Shown: positions 42,692 through 50,994 of the stretch, one piece after another | Layout: every line of letters begins with the position of its first letter | How positions within the stretch are numbered: the first letter of the stretch is position 1 | Assembly (NCBI GenBank): GCA_016935665.1 | Contig: JAFGQN010000064.1 | Coordinates: 80,297-144,296, forward strand | Direction of reading: 5' to 3' | Source of the DNA: Deltaproteobacteria bacterium | GTDB lineage: Bacteria > Myxococcota_A > Polyangia > JAAYKL01 | Length of the DNA stretch: 64,000 bases | The notes under the pieces: generated by a model | Seen by the model: only the letters and a program-made list of their open reading frames with translations | Database searches by the model: none | Told to the model about the DNA's origin: nothing | Translations under genes and position numbers: made by a program

Positions 42692-45295
42692 TTAAACGCT
42701 GGGGACGACGTTTTCGGTTCCGGCTCGGACGCATTGATGTTGAGTGAGGCCGGGGTTTTGGGACAAATGACACAGAGCGTGACTCGACTGGGCGAAAGAC
42801 ATCGTCAACCAGTCCGCGCTCCTGAGATGGTTAATTGTGAAAAATGGTTTGATTTCATCTTTTTTGGGGAAAGTTGTTCTGAATGATTCAAACCGAATCC
42901 GCGCTTTGGGGACATGGAGTGTTAGCAGCATCTCAGACAGGGGTCTGTAGAGAGCTGCCGGGCCGCAAATGAAGAAGGTCCTTTTTTCGGGGCCATCGTT
43001 CACAATATCCATCACTGCCTGAATATCGACGCGCCCCCGTCTTCCCGCCCAGAAGCGTGACGGACGGGAGAGCATGTGGGTCACCTGAATATTTGGGTTT
43101 CTGCTGCAGATGGCATCGATTTCATTCCTGAAAATAATTTCTTCCTCGCGCCTGGAACCATAAATCAAGTGAAATTTGGGGGCGCTGGGGATCATGTCCA
43201 TTTCACGAAGCATGCTCATAAAGGGAGTGATGCCACTTCCCACAGCGATGGCCACAACATCTGAGGTGTCACGCATGGGGACGTGGGAAAATTCACCAAA
43301 CGGTCCGGTGACACGAACCGTGTCGCCCACACGGGCGTCGTTGACCAACCAGGGGGACATCGTTCCATTGGGCTGGGATTTTACCGTGATATCCAGGGTT
43401 TTCCCGCTTTTTGGGGAGGAAGAAATACTGTAGGCGCGAGTAACTGTTTTACCTCTGATGTCCGCCGTGACATCCACATACTGTCCGGACCTGAATTTCA
43501 ACGGGGCCGCATTCGTGGCAAACAGGCGCAGGGTGACAGTATCAGACGATTCGATGATACGTGAGACGATGGTCATTTGCATGTTTCGCGCATGAAACGG
43601 ACTCGATACGTCGTATGAATTGACAAAATCAGGGGCAAGCGGGGTGTTGTCGTATTTTCGGTATTTGGACCGAATGACCTTTCCCACTCGTTTCCCGTCG
43701 CGCAACATGAGTTTCCAGCCGTTCAGTCGCCTCCGCAGCGCTCCCTCGGATGCGGTCGCGTCCGGGCCGGTGCCGTAAGGTAATATATTTTCAACTCCCC
43801 ATTCCGCCAGAATGTCGGAAGCTGTATTGTATCCGGATGTGATTACTCCCTGGTACCCCGCGCTGGGCCTGGTCCATGCGCCCGCAAACCAGAGCCCCTT
43901 TACGGGGCCCCGATTATCCATCCGAAAACCGGGATTCTCTTTTGGGGTATTGGCGAAACCGTAAACGGCGCCATGAGGATTTCCGGTATAGCGAACATTG
44001 GTTACCGGTGTGGAGAGCACACTTGTCTGGATTGCTTTGCGAACGCCGGGAAAATGGTTATCCACGATACCCAGCAACATTTCGCTGTATCGTTCTTTTT
44101 CGATGGCATACACTTCAGGGGACAGGCGGATCCATGGGGCGCCCTGCTGTAAAATGGTGACGGCCAGAACGCCCTTGCCCTCTGGTGCAAATTGTGGATT
44201 GGAGTGGTCGTAGGCACATACCGACACAACACCGGGCATGGTCAGGGACGTGCATTTTTCCCACTGGCTATCCATGTCTTCGTCGATGTTGATGTATATC
44301 TCGTGATTGTGAATCCCCACCGCACTGGACGGTCTGTCCAGTCCCAGATACAGAGTGACAGTGGCGGTACTGGGTTGTGCGGCTTCCAGGCGGCGTATGA
44401 ACCGTGGCTCCACATGCGTTTTGTCGATGAGGCGATTGAGAGTGCTGTAGGGATCCGCGTTGGATATGACGATTGACGACATGTATCGAATTCCTCTTTC
44501 GCTCATAATTCCGACAACTCTGCCGTCTTCCACCAGAATTTCCCGGACGCCTTCGGAAAGGTGAACTTCTCCATGGTTCGCTTCTATCACCTGTACGTAT
44601 GCATTGGATAGCGATTGGCTTTTTCCCTCGATGGTCACCGAACCCCAGCGCAGATAGCTGCTCACTCCGGCGGCAAACAGCAGGAACGAGAGTTTTTTGG
44701 GCGGCAAACCAAAATATCCCCAGAGTTGCCCCAGAATGAGTTTTACTTTCGAGTCAAAAATCACTCTGTCCATTACATCCGCCACCGTTGTACCAGCGGC
44801 GTGTGCCAGATTGGGAAAGCGCGCAAGGGTTGGCAGTGGTCTGGTGGAATAGCCGCCTTCCCGGATGAGTTGAACCTCCTTGCCCACTGTCATAATCTGT
44901 TCGATAAATGCGTGAATACCTTCCGCTTCGTGGGGAAAGGCGCCAATCAGAACTGCTTCGGCCTTCATTGGGGACCGTGGGATGGTGATATCCACGCCGT
45001 CCGCAATGGTGCGATAGAGATCCGGCAGCGGTATAAAGTTCACTTTGTCGGTAATGCCCAGCGCCTGGTAAAAATGGTAGAGCGGTCCAGGGTTGCCTGG
45101 AGTGCCCACTCCGCTCATTGCGTGCAGCGACACCTCAAACTCAAAGTCGTCCCGGAAAAACGTGGTGGCGTATCCACCGGGCTGACTGTGGCGTTCAAAC
45201 ACAGCCACCCGATAACCATTCTTTGCCAGAGTTGCCGCTGCGGTTAATCCCCCCAAACCACTGCCCACGATGATTGCATCAAATGTGTCTCTCAT
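42692..45295 (-). CDS. CrtI/retinol saturase-like oxidoreductase fused to a ferredoxin--NADP reductase-like module
   Basis: 867 residues. The N-terminal about 500 residues are a phytoene desaturase/CrtISO/retinol saturase-like FAD enzyme: DAIIVGSGLGGLTAAATLAK (GxGxxG FAD motif), FERHSQPGGYATTF, and a C-terminal RGPVKGLWFAGAWTRPSAGY. Then from about residue 570 a FNR/flavodoxin-reductase-type module: RAYSISSSP (FAD), VAIAVGSGITPFMSMLREM (NAD), TFFICGPAALYRPL. No 2Fe-2S motif is seen at the C-terminus. A START-like protein gene lies 38 bases upstream on the same strand, so the two form an operon. Substrate may be a polyene or sterol-like lipid. Confidence 0.82.
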   Translation of the reverse strand: MRDTFDAIIVGSGLGGLTAAATLAKNGYRVAVFERHSQPGGYATTFFRDDFEFEVSLHAMSGVGTPGNPGPLYHFYQALGITDKVNFIPLPDLYRTIADGVDITIPRSPMKAEAVLIGAFPHEAEGIHAFIEQIMTVGKEVQLIREGGYSTRPLPTLARFPNLAHAAGTTVADVMDRVIFDSKVKLILGQLWGYFGLPPKKLSFLLFAAGVSSYLRWGSVTIEGKSQSLSNAYVQVIEANHGEVHLSEGVREILVEDGRVVGIMSERGIRYMSSIVISNADPYSTLNRLIDKTHVEPRFIRRLEAAQPSTATVTLYLGLDRPSSAVGIHNHEIYINIDEDMDSQWEKCTSLTMPGVVSVCAYDHSNPQFAPEGKGVLAVTILQQGAPWIRLSPEVYAIEKERYSEMLLGIVDNHFPGVRKAIQTSVLSTPVTNVRYTGNPHGAVYGFANTPKENPGFRMDNRGPVKGLWFAGAWTRPSAGYQGVITSGYNTASDILAEWGVENILPYGTGPDATASEGALRRRLNGWKLMLRDGKRVGKVIRSKYRKYDNTPLAPDFVNSYDVSSPFHARNMQMTIVSRIIESSDTVTLRLFATNAAPLKFRSGQYVDVTADIRGKTVTRAYSISSSPKSGKTLDITVKSQPNGTMSPWLVNDARVGDTVRVTGPFGEFSHVPMRDTSDVVAIAVGSGITPFMSMLREMDMIPSAPKFHLIYGSRREEEIIFRNEIDAICSRNPNIQVTHMLSRPSRFWAGRRGRVDIQAVMDIVNDGPEKRTFFICGPAALYRPLSEMLLTLHVPKARIRFESFRTTFPKKDEIKPFFTINHLRSADWLTMSFAQSSHALCHLSQNPGLTQHQCVRAGTENVVPSV

Positions 45296-45333
45296 AATAA
45301 TTCTCCATATCCCGGTGTGCTGTCGCGCTTGGG

Positions 45334-45936
45334 TCAGGCATTCTTTCGGATGTTTCGAAGAAGGTCGTATGCGTTGCTGACAAATCCTCGCGAAAAGAGT
45401 AGCGGTGGAACATTTCCACCCAAATCCAGGTGGTTTATATATGTAATCCGAGTGCGTTTCCCGTTGTCGATGGGAGTCAGTGTCCAGCTTCCCCGGATGC
45501 TGCGCACGGGGACGCCCTTTGTTCCGGCGGGTTTTCGCTCAGACGTTTTGGACCAGCGACGAAAGTACTGGGGATGACCTTCTTTGTCACTGACCGACCA
45601 GTTCACTTTAATCACATAGTACCGGTCTGTAATCATCCAGTTTCCCATCCGCACATACACGTAGTCGCACCCTCGTCCGCACGTGTCAAGGGTGCGCCGA
45701 TCCTTCAAGCCGTCAATTTCCATTGATTGGGTAATGTATTGCCACACTTTGTCTGATGGTGCGTTGACCACCGTCACCGCTTTAACGAGAGGGACTTTAC
45801 TTTGCGGATAACCAGTCGTGTATACAATAATGCCGTCTTCTTTGCCGTGTTTTTCCCATTTCCCGTTGGCGTTCACGTCCGACACCAGTATCATTGATGC
45901 CACTGCTATACTGGTAAAAGTCATTGACTGAAACAT
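45334..45936 (-). CDS. Secreted START/SRPBCC-domain lipid-binding-like protein
   Basis: 200 residues with a signal peptide (SIAVASMILVSDVNANG) and a START-like fold: WEKHGKEDGIIVYTTGYPQS, KVWQYITQSMEIDGLKDRRT, GSWTLTPIDNGKRTRITYIN. Such proteins bind hydrophobic ligands. It is the first gene of an operon with the polyene oxidoreductase-FNR fusion, which supports a lipid or polyene substrate. The ribosome site is CGGAGG. Confidence 0.82.
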   Translation of the reverse strand: MFQSMTFTSIAVASMILVSDVNANGKWEKHGKEDGIIVYTTGYPQSKVPLVKAVTVVNAPSDKVWQYITQSMEIDGLKDRRTLDTCGRGCDYVYVRMGNWMITDRYYVIKVNWSVSDKEGHPQYFRRWSKTSERKPAGTKGVPVRSIRGSWTLTPIDNGKRTRITYINHLDLGGNVPPLLFSRGFVSNAYDLLRNIRKNA

Positions 45937-46234
45937 GCGAAACCTCCGATTGCGCTCCCCCCACCATATTAGGCGATGAGGTTTTTGTTCCTTCGAATAG
46001 GTTAAATCTCATCAAAAATTAGTCAACCCAGTCTGCGTTAATTTTTTTTAACCATCTGTTATTATTTGTTATTTTTGTTTTAATTGGCTGTTTTCAGTAG
46101 TGTGCGCTAACCAATTTTGAATAGATTTTTTTCTGCGGTTGACCGGAAATTAGAATTGAGTGATGGGCTATGTGGGATTATTCAATGGGTTGGGAGAGAG
46201 CGATGGACTGTTCGCGGCAGCAGCCAGGGGGGCG
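45937..46234. other. AT-rich intergenic region
   Basis: About 300 bases between the START-like gene start and the sigma factor stop. The part at 46010-46130 is strongly AT-rich (runs of T and ATTATTTGTTATTTTTG), plausible as promoter region. No gene is supportable here. Confidence 0.4.
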
Positions 46235-46819
46235 TTATGCCGCCTGTTCCAGCTCTGTGCGGGACCCCAGCCGGCTGCGCAGCGCCCGACGTCCCCGGTG
46301 TAGACGCGACATGATGGTGCCTACCGGGCAAGTAAGAGTGCCGGCGGCTTCAGTGTAGGACAATCCATCCACATCGCATAGCAGCACCACCTGGCGGTAC
46401 TCGGGTTTCAGCTCACCTATGGCCGCCGTAACTGTATCCCCGAACCCATCATCTGTATAGACATTGCCATCTCGATGCGTGGTGCGCAGCCCCATTTCGC
46501 CGATGGACCAGGTGCGCAGGGCAAAACTGCCTTCCTCTTCCATGGTTTTTTCCTCCAGACGAAGTCGGCGCACAATGGAGATATAGCGGTTTTTTAAGAT
46601 TCGGGAGAGCCAGGCGCGCATGTTGGTGCCATCCTGGTAGCTGTCGCGAAACTTCAGCGCCAGCAGCATGGTATCCTGAACCAGGTCTTCTGCCCGGGTG
46701 AAATCGTGGGTCAGGGCCACCGCAAGTTTCATAAGGTTGTGGCTTTGGGTTTCCAGCTGCTTTTCGAAGGAGGCGCTGTTATTTGTGTAAATACTGATAT
46801 TTTTTGCTGTATTTGTCAT
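46235..46819 (-). CDS. ECF-type RNA polymerase sigma factor
   Basis: 194 residues. Region 2: MKLAVALTHDFTRAEDLVQD, AWLSRILKNRYISIVRRLR. Region 4: YRQVVLLCDVDGLSYTEAAG followed by CPVGTIMSRLHRGRRALRS (the -35 binding helix-turn-helix). A GAGAGCAAG ribosome-like site precedes the ATG. No anti-sigma gene is next to it, so its regulation is not visible. Confidence 0.92.
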   Translation of the reverse strand: MTNTAKNISIYTNNSASFEKQLETQSHNLMKLAVALTHDFTRAEDLVQDTMLLALKFRDSYQDGTNMRAWLSRILKNRYISIVRRLRLEEKTMEEEGSFALRTWSIGEMGLRTTHRDGNVYTDDGFGDTVTAAIGELKPEYRQVVLLCDVDGLSYTEAAGTLTCPVGTIMSRLHRGRRALRSRLGSRTELEQAA

Positions 46820-47039
46820 TACTTGCTCTCTTTCTTTGATTGCTAAGTGGTTGTTGCTCAGCGATAAAGCAAATGAAATGCCAGTTTTCTTCGCGGGTGC
46901 GTGTTTGTTGAATTTGTCTAATGATTACAAATGTTTGTGTTGTAAGTGGTTGGCCAGTGCAAGAAGGCGGGCGTATTCGATGCCAGGAAAATCCAGTGAA
47001 ATTTATTTTATTTATAGATTTTTACTTTTATTTGTATAT

Positions 47040-47459
47040 TCAATGGTCTTCGTGGTGCTGACACAGCTCTGTGAGTACACCAGCGGTGGATTTGGGGTGC
47101 AAAAAGGCGATTTGCGCACCGCCGGCCCCTGTGCGGGGGGTCTCATCGATAAGTTGCAGTCCATCGGATTTGGCTTTTTCCAGTGAGGCCGTCAGATCAT
47201 CGACTTCAATGGCAACGTGATGGAATCTGGGTTTGTTGTCGTTTTTGTCCAGATATTTTTTCACTGGACTATCATCTGCTGTGGGTTCCAGCAGTTCAAA
47301 TCGGGATTCGCCCACTTTTAGAAACGCCACTTTCACCTTCTGGTCCGCCACTTCTTCGGTGCCCTGAAATTCAAATCCCAGGGTATCTTTAAAAATGGAC
47401 AGGTATTCATCGATATTGGGAACCGCGATTCCAACGTGACTTATTTTTTTAGCAGTCAT
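47040..47459 (-). CDS. mce: Methylmalonyl-CoA epimerase
   Basis: 139 residues of the VOC fold: KKISHVGIAVPNIDEYLSIF, HHVAIEVDDLTASLEKAKS, and a C-terminal GVLTELCQHH. The His and Glu metal-binding residues of the family are in these motifs. It interconverts (R)- and (S)-methylmalonyl-CoA. ATG 47459 with an AAGGAGCG site 3 nt before. No mutase gene is in the window. Confidence 0.88.
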   Translation of the reverse strand: MTAKKISHVGIAVPNIDEYLSIFKDTLGFEFQGTEEVADQKVKVAFLKVGESRFELLEPTADDSPVKKYLDKNDNKPRFHHVAIEVDDLTASLEKAKSDGLQLIDETPRTGAGGAQIAFLHPKSTAGVLTELCQHHEDH

Positions 47460-47671
47460 TTGCGCTCCTTTCGGCAAGTGGTTTCGCACCTTACTGGATT
47501 CACGGTTAAAAGTATATATTTGTCGCCATTGTGCCAGGATTGAGGCACATCCGGGACGGCGATGCTCCTGAATTTCATTTTAACGACTTCTAACCAAAAG
47601 GGAATTGTTGTATAGACCGAATCGGAATGAAGTTGATCAGCCTCTGATTGGCATTTTTTAAGGATTATATA

Positions 47672-49492
47672 ATGAAAAAACACGATGCGATTGCGGTAAT
47701 TGATTTTGGTGGTCAGTACGCCCACCTCATTGCGAACAAGGTTCGGCGACAAAGTGTTTTGGCTGAGATTCGGCAACCTGAAGACACAGTGGATTCTCTG
47801 ATCGGCTACAAGGGAATCATTCTTTCCGGCAGTCCTGCGCTCACTTCGCAGGGCGATGAGCCAGGGCTGAACACCGATATTCTCGATATGGACATTCCCA
47901 TCCTGGGGCTATGTTTCGGACATCAGGAAATTGCGCATCATTATGGCGGCGAAATTGAACACCAGGGGCGCGAATGGGGATTTGCGCGATTTCATAAAAA
48001 GGTGAACCATCCGTTGTTTGAAGGTTTGAGCGACATAGAGCAGGTATGGATGAGCCATAATGATTCGGTGGTGTCGGTGGGGGAGGGGTTCCTGGAATTC
48101 GGGTACACCACGCTCGAAGACGGCGGCAAGTCCCATGGTTTCGCCGCTATCGGCTCCGACAAATACCGGAGATACGGCGTTCAGTTTCATCCGGAAGTGG
48201 ACGACACCCCCAATGGCGATGTGCTGATTTCCAATTTTGTAAAAAAAATCTGCGACTGCAGGCCGTCCTGGACCATGGAAAGCTATCTGGCGGGTCAGGT
48301 CGATCGCATTCGGGACCAGGTGGGCGATGGGTCCGTGTTCCTCCTTGCATCCGGTGGTGTGGATTCCACAGTGGCGGCCAAACTGTTTGCGGAAGCCATT
48401 GGAAATGATCGCCTGCATCTGCTGCATATCGACAACGGCCTGATGCGCAAGAACGAAAGCGCCAACGTGGTGAAAATGTACAAGGCGCTCAATCTGGATA
48501 CCAATTTTCACTTTTACGATGCCACCGAGGATTTTCTTTCGGCACTTGGAGACGAAATTGCCCCGGAGGAAAAACGAAAGATTATTGGCAACACCTTTGT
48601 GGAAGTGTTTGACAAGAAGGCGCGGGAGCTGGGCATTGAAGGACATTTGCTGGGGCAGGGCACCATTTATCCGGACACCATTGAGACCGGCGCCACCAAA
48701 CGCTCGGATACAATCAAAACCCATCACAATCGCGTACCTGTCATCGACGAATTGATTAAGCAGGGCAAGGTGATTGAGCCGCTGGCGGATTTGTACAAAG
48801 TGGAAGTGCGCGAGCTGGGTGAAAAAATGGGCATCGATGCCAAAGCGGTGTGGCGTCATCCATTCCCGGGGCCCGGGTTGGGCGTGCGTCTGCTGTGCAG
48901 CAATGGCGAGATGACAGACGATCTCTCGGAAGCCACCGGGCTTTCCAACGCGATTGCAATGGATTACGGTCTCACTGCCATGGCGTTGCCCATACGTTCG
49001 GTGGGAGTAAAGGCGGATTTGAGAACCTATGAGCACCCGGTAGTGCTGAACGGCGAGGCATCTTTCGATAAACTGCGCGAAGCGGCCGGACGGATTTTCA
49101 AAGAGGTGCCCGGCATCAATCGATGTGTGTGGAACCTGTCGGATGTTCCGGTGACGGACGCCGTACCACTGGCGGCCACCATGACCAAATCGAGACTGGA
49201 TTTGTTGCGCGAGGCCGATGCGTTTGTAATGGATGGTCTGCGCCGATATGGTTTGTACGATCAAATCTGGCAGTGTCCCACGGTGTTTGTGCCTCTCTCG
49301 GTAAACGGCCATGGCGCGGAACTGTGCGTGGTTCGTCCCATTCATTCCGAGCGCGCCATGACTGCCACCGCAGCCAATTTGCCCAAAGCACTCATCGTGG
49401 AATTGCGGCAGCAGATTCTCGGGTTGAACTGCGTCAGCGGGCTCACCCTGGATTTGACCTCTAAACCACCGGGAACCATTGAGTGGGAATAA
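47672..49492 (+). CDS. guaA: GMP synthase (glutamine-hydrolysing)
   Basis: 606 residues. N-terminal class I glutamine amidotransferase with LGLCFGHQEIAHHYGGEI (nucleophile Cys) and YGVQFHPEVD (His/Glu), then the PP-loop ATP pyrophosphatase VFLLASGGVDSTVAAKLF. The C-terminal dimerisation domain is longer than in most bacterial GuaA proteins (about 510-530 residues) because of an insertion near GAELCVVRPIHSERAMTATA, like the larger eukaryotic form. Converts XMP to GMP. A start at 47648 is also open. A terminator-like hairpin follows (49544-49569). Confidence 0.95.
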   Translation: MKKHDAIAVIDFGGQYAHLIANKVRRQSVLAEIRQPEDTVDSLIGYKGIILSGSPALTSQGDEPGLNTDILDMDIPILGLCFGHQEIAHHYGGEIEHQGREWGFARFHKKVNHPLFEGLSDIEQVWMSHNDSVVSVGEGFLEFGYTTLEDGGKSHGFAAIGSDKYRRYGVQFHPEVDDTPNGDVLISNFVKKICDCRPSWTMESYLAGQVDRIRDQVGDGSVFLLASGGVDSTVAAKLFAEAIGNDRLHLLHIDNGLMRKNESANVVKMYKALNLDTNFHFYDATEDFLSALGDEIAPEEKRKIIGNTFVEVFDKKARELGIEGHLLGQGTIYPDTIETGATKRSDTIKTHHNRVPVIDELIKQGKVIEPLADLYKVEVRELGEKMGIDAKAVWRHPFPGPGLGVRLLCSNGEMTDDLSEATGLSNAIAMDYGLTAMALPIRSVGVKADLRTYEHPVVLNGEASFDKLREAAGRIFKEVPGINRCVWNLSDVPVTDAVPLAATMTKSRLDLLREADAFVMDGLRRYGLYDQIWQCPTVFVPLSVNGHGAELCVVRPIHSERAMTATAANLPKALIVELRQQILGLNCVSGLTLDLTSKPPGTIEWE

Positions 49493-49543
49493 GCAGCTCC
49501 CTGTCCCCGTCCCCAAAGCGTATCGAGCCACCCGATTGCCATG

Positions 49544-49569
49544 TCCCCAATCCGCATGGGATTTTTTTT
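49544..49569 (+). terminator. Terminator-like hairpin after guaA
   Basis: TCCC, a short loop, GGGA, followed by a run of eight T residues (49562-49569). The stem is short, but the T run and the position 52 bases after the guaA stop fit a rho-independent terminator. Confidence 0.4.
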
Positions 49570-49630
49570 ATTCACAAATGATACAGTGGGCTTTACACCC
49601 CTTTGCCGCTGGTGGAGCGGATGCAGGCGT

Positions 49631-50149
49631 TTACTGATTGGCGTTCCGTTTCATCTTTTCGGCAATCATCTGCTGCAGCTCCGGGAGATGCTCCTGAACC
49701 ATCAGACGTCCGACTTCTCCGCCTTTTTCCATCAGTTTTGGGGAAATCCTCGCCGCTTTCTGTCCTGTTGGTGTTTGATAAAACACAATCATTTCGTCGA
49801 TTTCCGCTTTGGTAAACGCTTCCATGTACATTTTAAAAAACTCAGGCCGAATGGCGTCCCAGCCCATGTATTTCCTTAAAAATTCGTCCATCACATCTTT
49901 AATCTGTGACAACTGGGGATTCGCTTTCATCTGTTCGTTGAGTACTATCTGAATGGCCCTTTCGTAGATCAAATCGAGTTTCAGAGTTTGCACCAGCAGG
50001 GCCACCGATTCTTCGTGGGTTGCCGGGAGCGGCGTTGGGGTTTGCGAACTGGCCGCTGATTCCACGGTTTTTTTGGGGCAACTGCCGCAGGCAATACTCA
50101 CTGAAAACAATGTGGTAAATAGTAGCGTTGTAGCGATTCGGTGTAACAT
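49631..50149 (-). CDS. DUF2059 lipoprotein
   Basis: 172 residues with a lipobox (FSVSIACGSCPKK) and a DUF2059 domain: SVALLVQTLKLDLIYERAIQ, then a helical region with EFFKMYMEAFTKAEIDEMIV and FYQTPTGQKAARISPKLMEK. A small envelope helical domain of unknown function. TGGAGGAG site before ATG 50149. Confidence 0.82.
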   Translation of the reverse strand: MLHRIATTLLFTTLFSVSIACGSCPKKTVESAASSQTPTPLPATHEESVALLVQTLKLDLIYERAIQIVLNEQMKANPQLSQIKDVMDEFLRKYMGWDAIRPEFFKMYMEAFTKAEIDEMIVFYQTPTGQKAARISPKLMEKGGEVGRLMVQEHLPELQQMIAEKMKRNANQ

Positions 50150-50274
50150 GTACTCCTCCATTTTATGAGTCCGTCTATCTTTTTCCTTTGATCACATAGT
50201 GCCCCAATATATATGGAAATACAGCTGACAGCAAAAGGTTCTGTTGTCAATTTGCAGGAATATATCCGGTTATT

Positions 50275-50622
50275 TCACTGCTCAATTTCGAAGACGCTGT
50301 CTGTGAGCTGTGCCATAACCAGATCATTATTGTGCAGGCCGCCAATTTTGTGGGTCCACCAGGTGACAGTCACAGAACCCCATTCGAGAAGTATGGCGGG
50401 ATGGTGGTCTTCAAAATCAGCGAGGGCCGCAATTTCGTCTGTAAAATCGATGGCATCCGTGTAGCGGTTGAAGGTAAATTTGCGGCGTAGTTTGTCAATG
50501 CCATCTTCAAAAACAATCTGCCATTGCGGATGGTCTTTTTGAAATTCCAGCAACGACATTTCTGTGGCTTTGGGCGCATTTTCATCGCATGCACTGCAAC
50601 GGCGCTTCTGGTTTTGACTCAT
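50275..50622 (-). CDS. phhB: 4a-hydroxytetrahydrobiopterin dehydratase (pterin dehydratase)
   Basis: 115 residues of the PCD/DCoH family. The active-site motif EDHHPAILLEWGSVTVTWWT is present with the His pair (E-D-H-H-P) and the final Trp-Thr-His region, and KLRRKFTFNRYTDAIDF precedes it. It recycles the hydroxylated pterin after aromatic amino acid hydroxylation; no such hydroxylase is in the window. N-terminal Cys pair (RRCSACDEN) is unusual. The AGGAGG ribosome site is clear. Confidence 0.9.
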   Translation of the reverse strand: MSQNQKRRCSACDENAPKATEMSLLEFQKDHPQWQIVFEDGIDKLRRKFTFNRYTDAIDFTDEIAALADFEDHHPAILLEWGSVTVTWWTHKIGGLHNNDLVMAQLTDSVFEIEQ

Positions 50623-50838
50623 TTTCGCCTCCTGTTCTGACAAATACTGTAATCACGATGGAACCGGTCTGCCTGGACGGCCATCGCTCGAACCCATGTT
50701 TTAACGCCGGGCCAGTGACCGATAGCTGATTCGCAATCTGGAAGGGTTGGGGGTACGTGACGTCAATACGTGAGTTTCGCCAAAACAAATCCTTGGTGGC
50801 AAAGGGCTGATATAAGGTAGGGACAACATTCGCCAGTG

Positions 50839-50990
50839 TCACCGGGTAAGCACCAGCAAATGGGTGAACGCAGCAACAATCAATCCATAGTAATGAAGAT
50901 ACGCCGCTGCGAGGGTGGTGATGCTCGAAAGAATCCAGTCACGGCGCCGTTGTTCGGTCACAGCAAGTAGCCATACGGGGGGCGAGCGTC
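50839..50990 (-). pseudogene. Fragment of a GT39/ArnT-like membrane protein
   Basis: An about 49-codon open stretch, bounded by stop codons, without a start, translating to SPPVWLLAVTEQRR then ILSSITTLAAAYLHYYGLIV. The last part, with LHYYGL, resembles TM segments of GT-C (PMT/ArnT) glycosyltransferases. It lies right after the DUF2079 gene on the same strand. A remnant of a glycosyltransferase gene is likely, but the resemblance is weak. Confidence 0.4.
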
Positions 50991-50994
50991 CGGA

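Noticed and set aside
50582..50842. Small minus-strand gene upstream of phhB
   Set aside because: No family, overlaps the pterin dehydratase start region, no ribosome site; more likely part of the decayed fragment.
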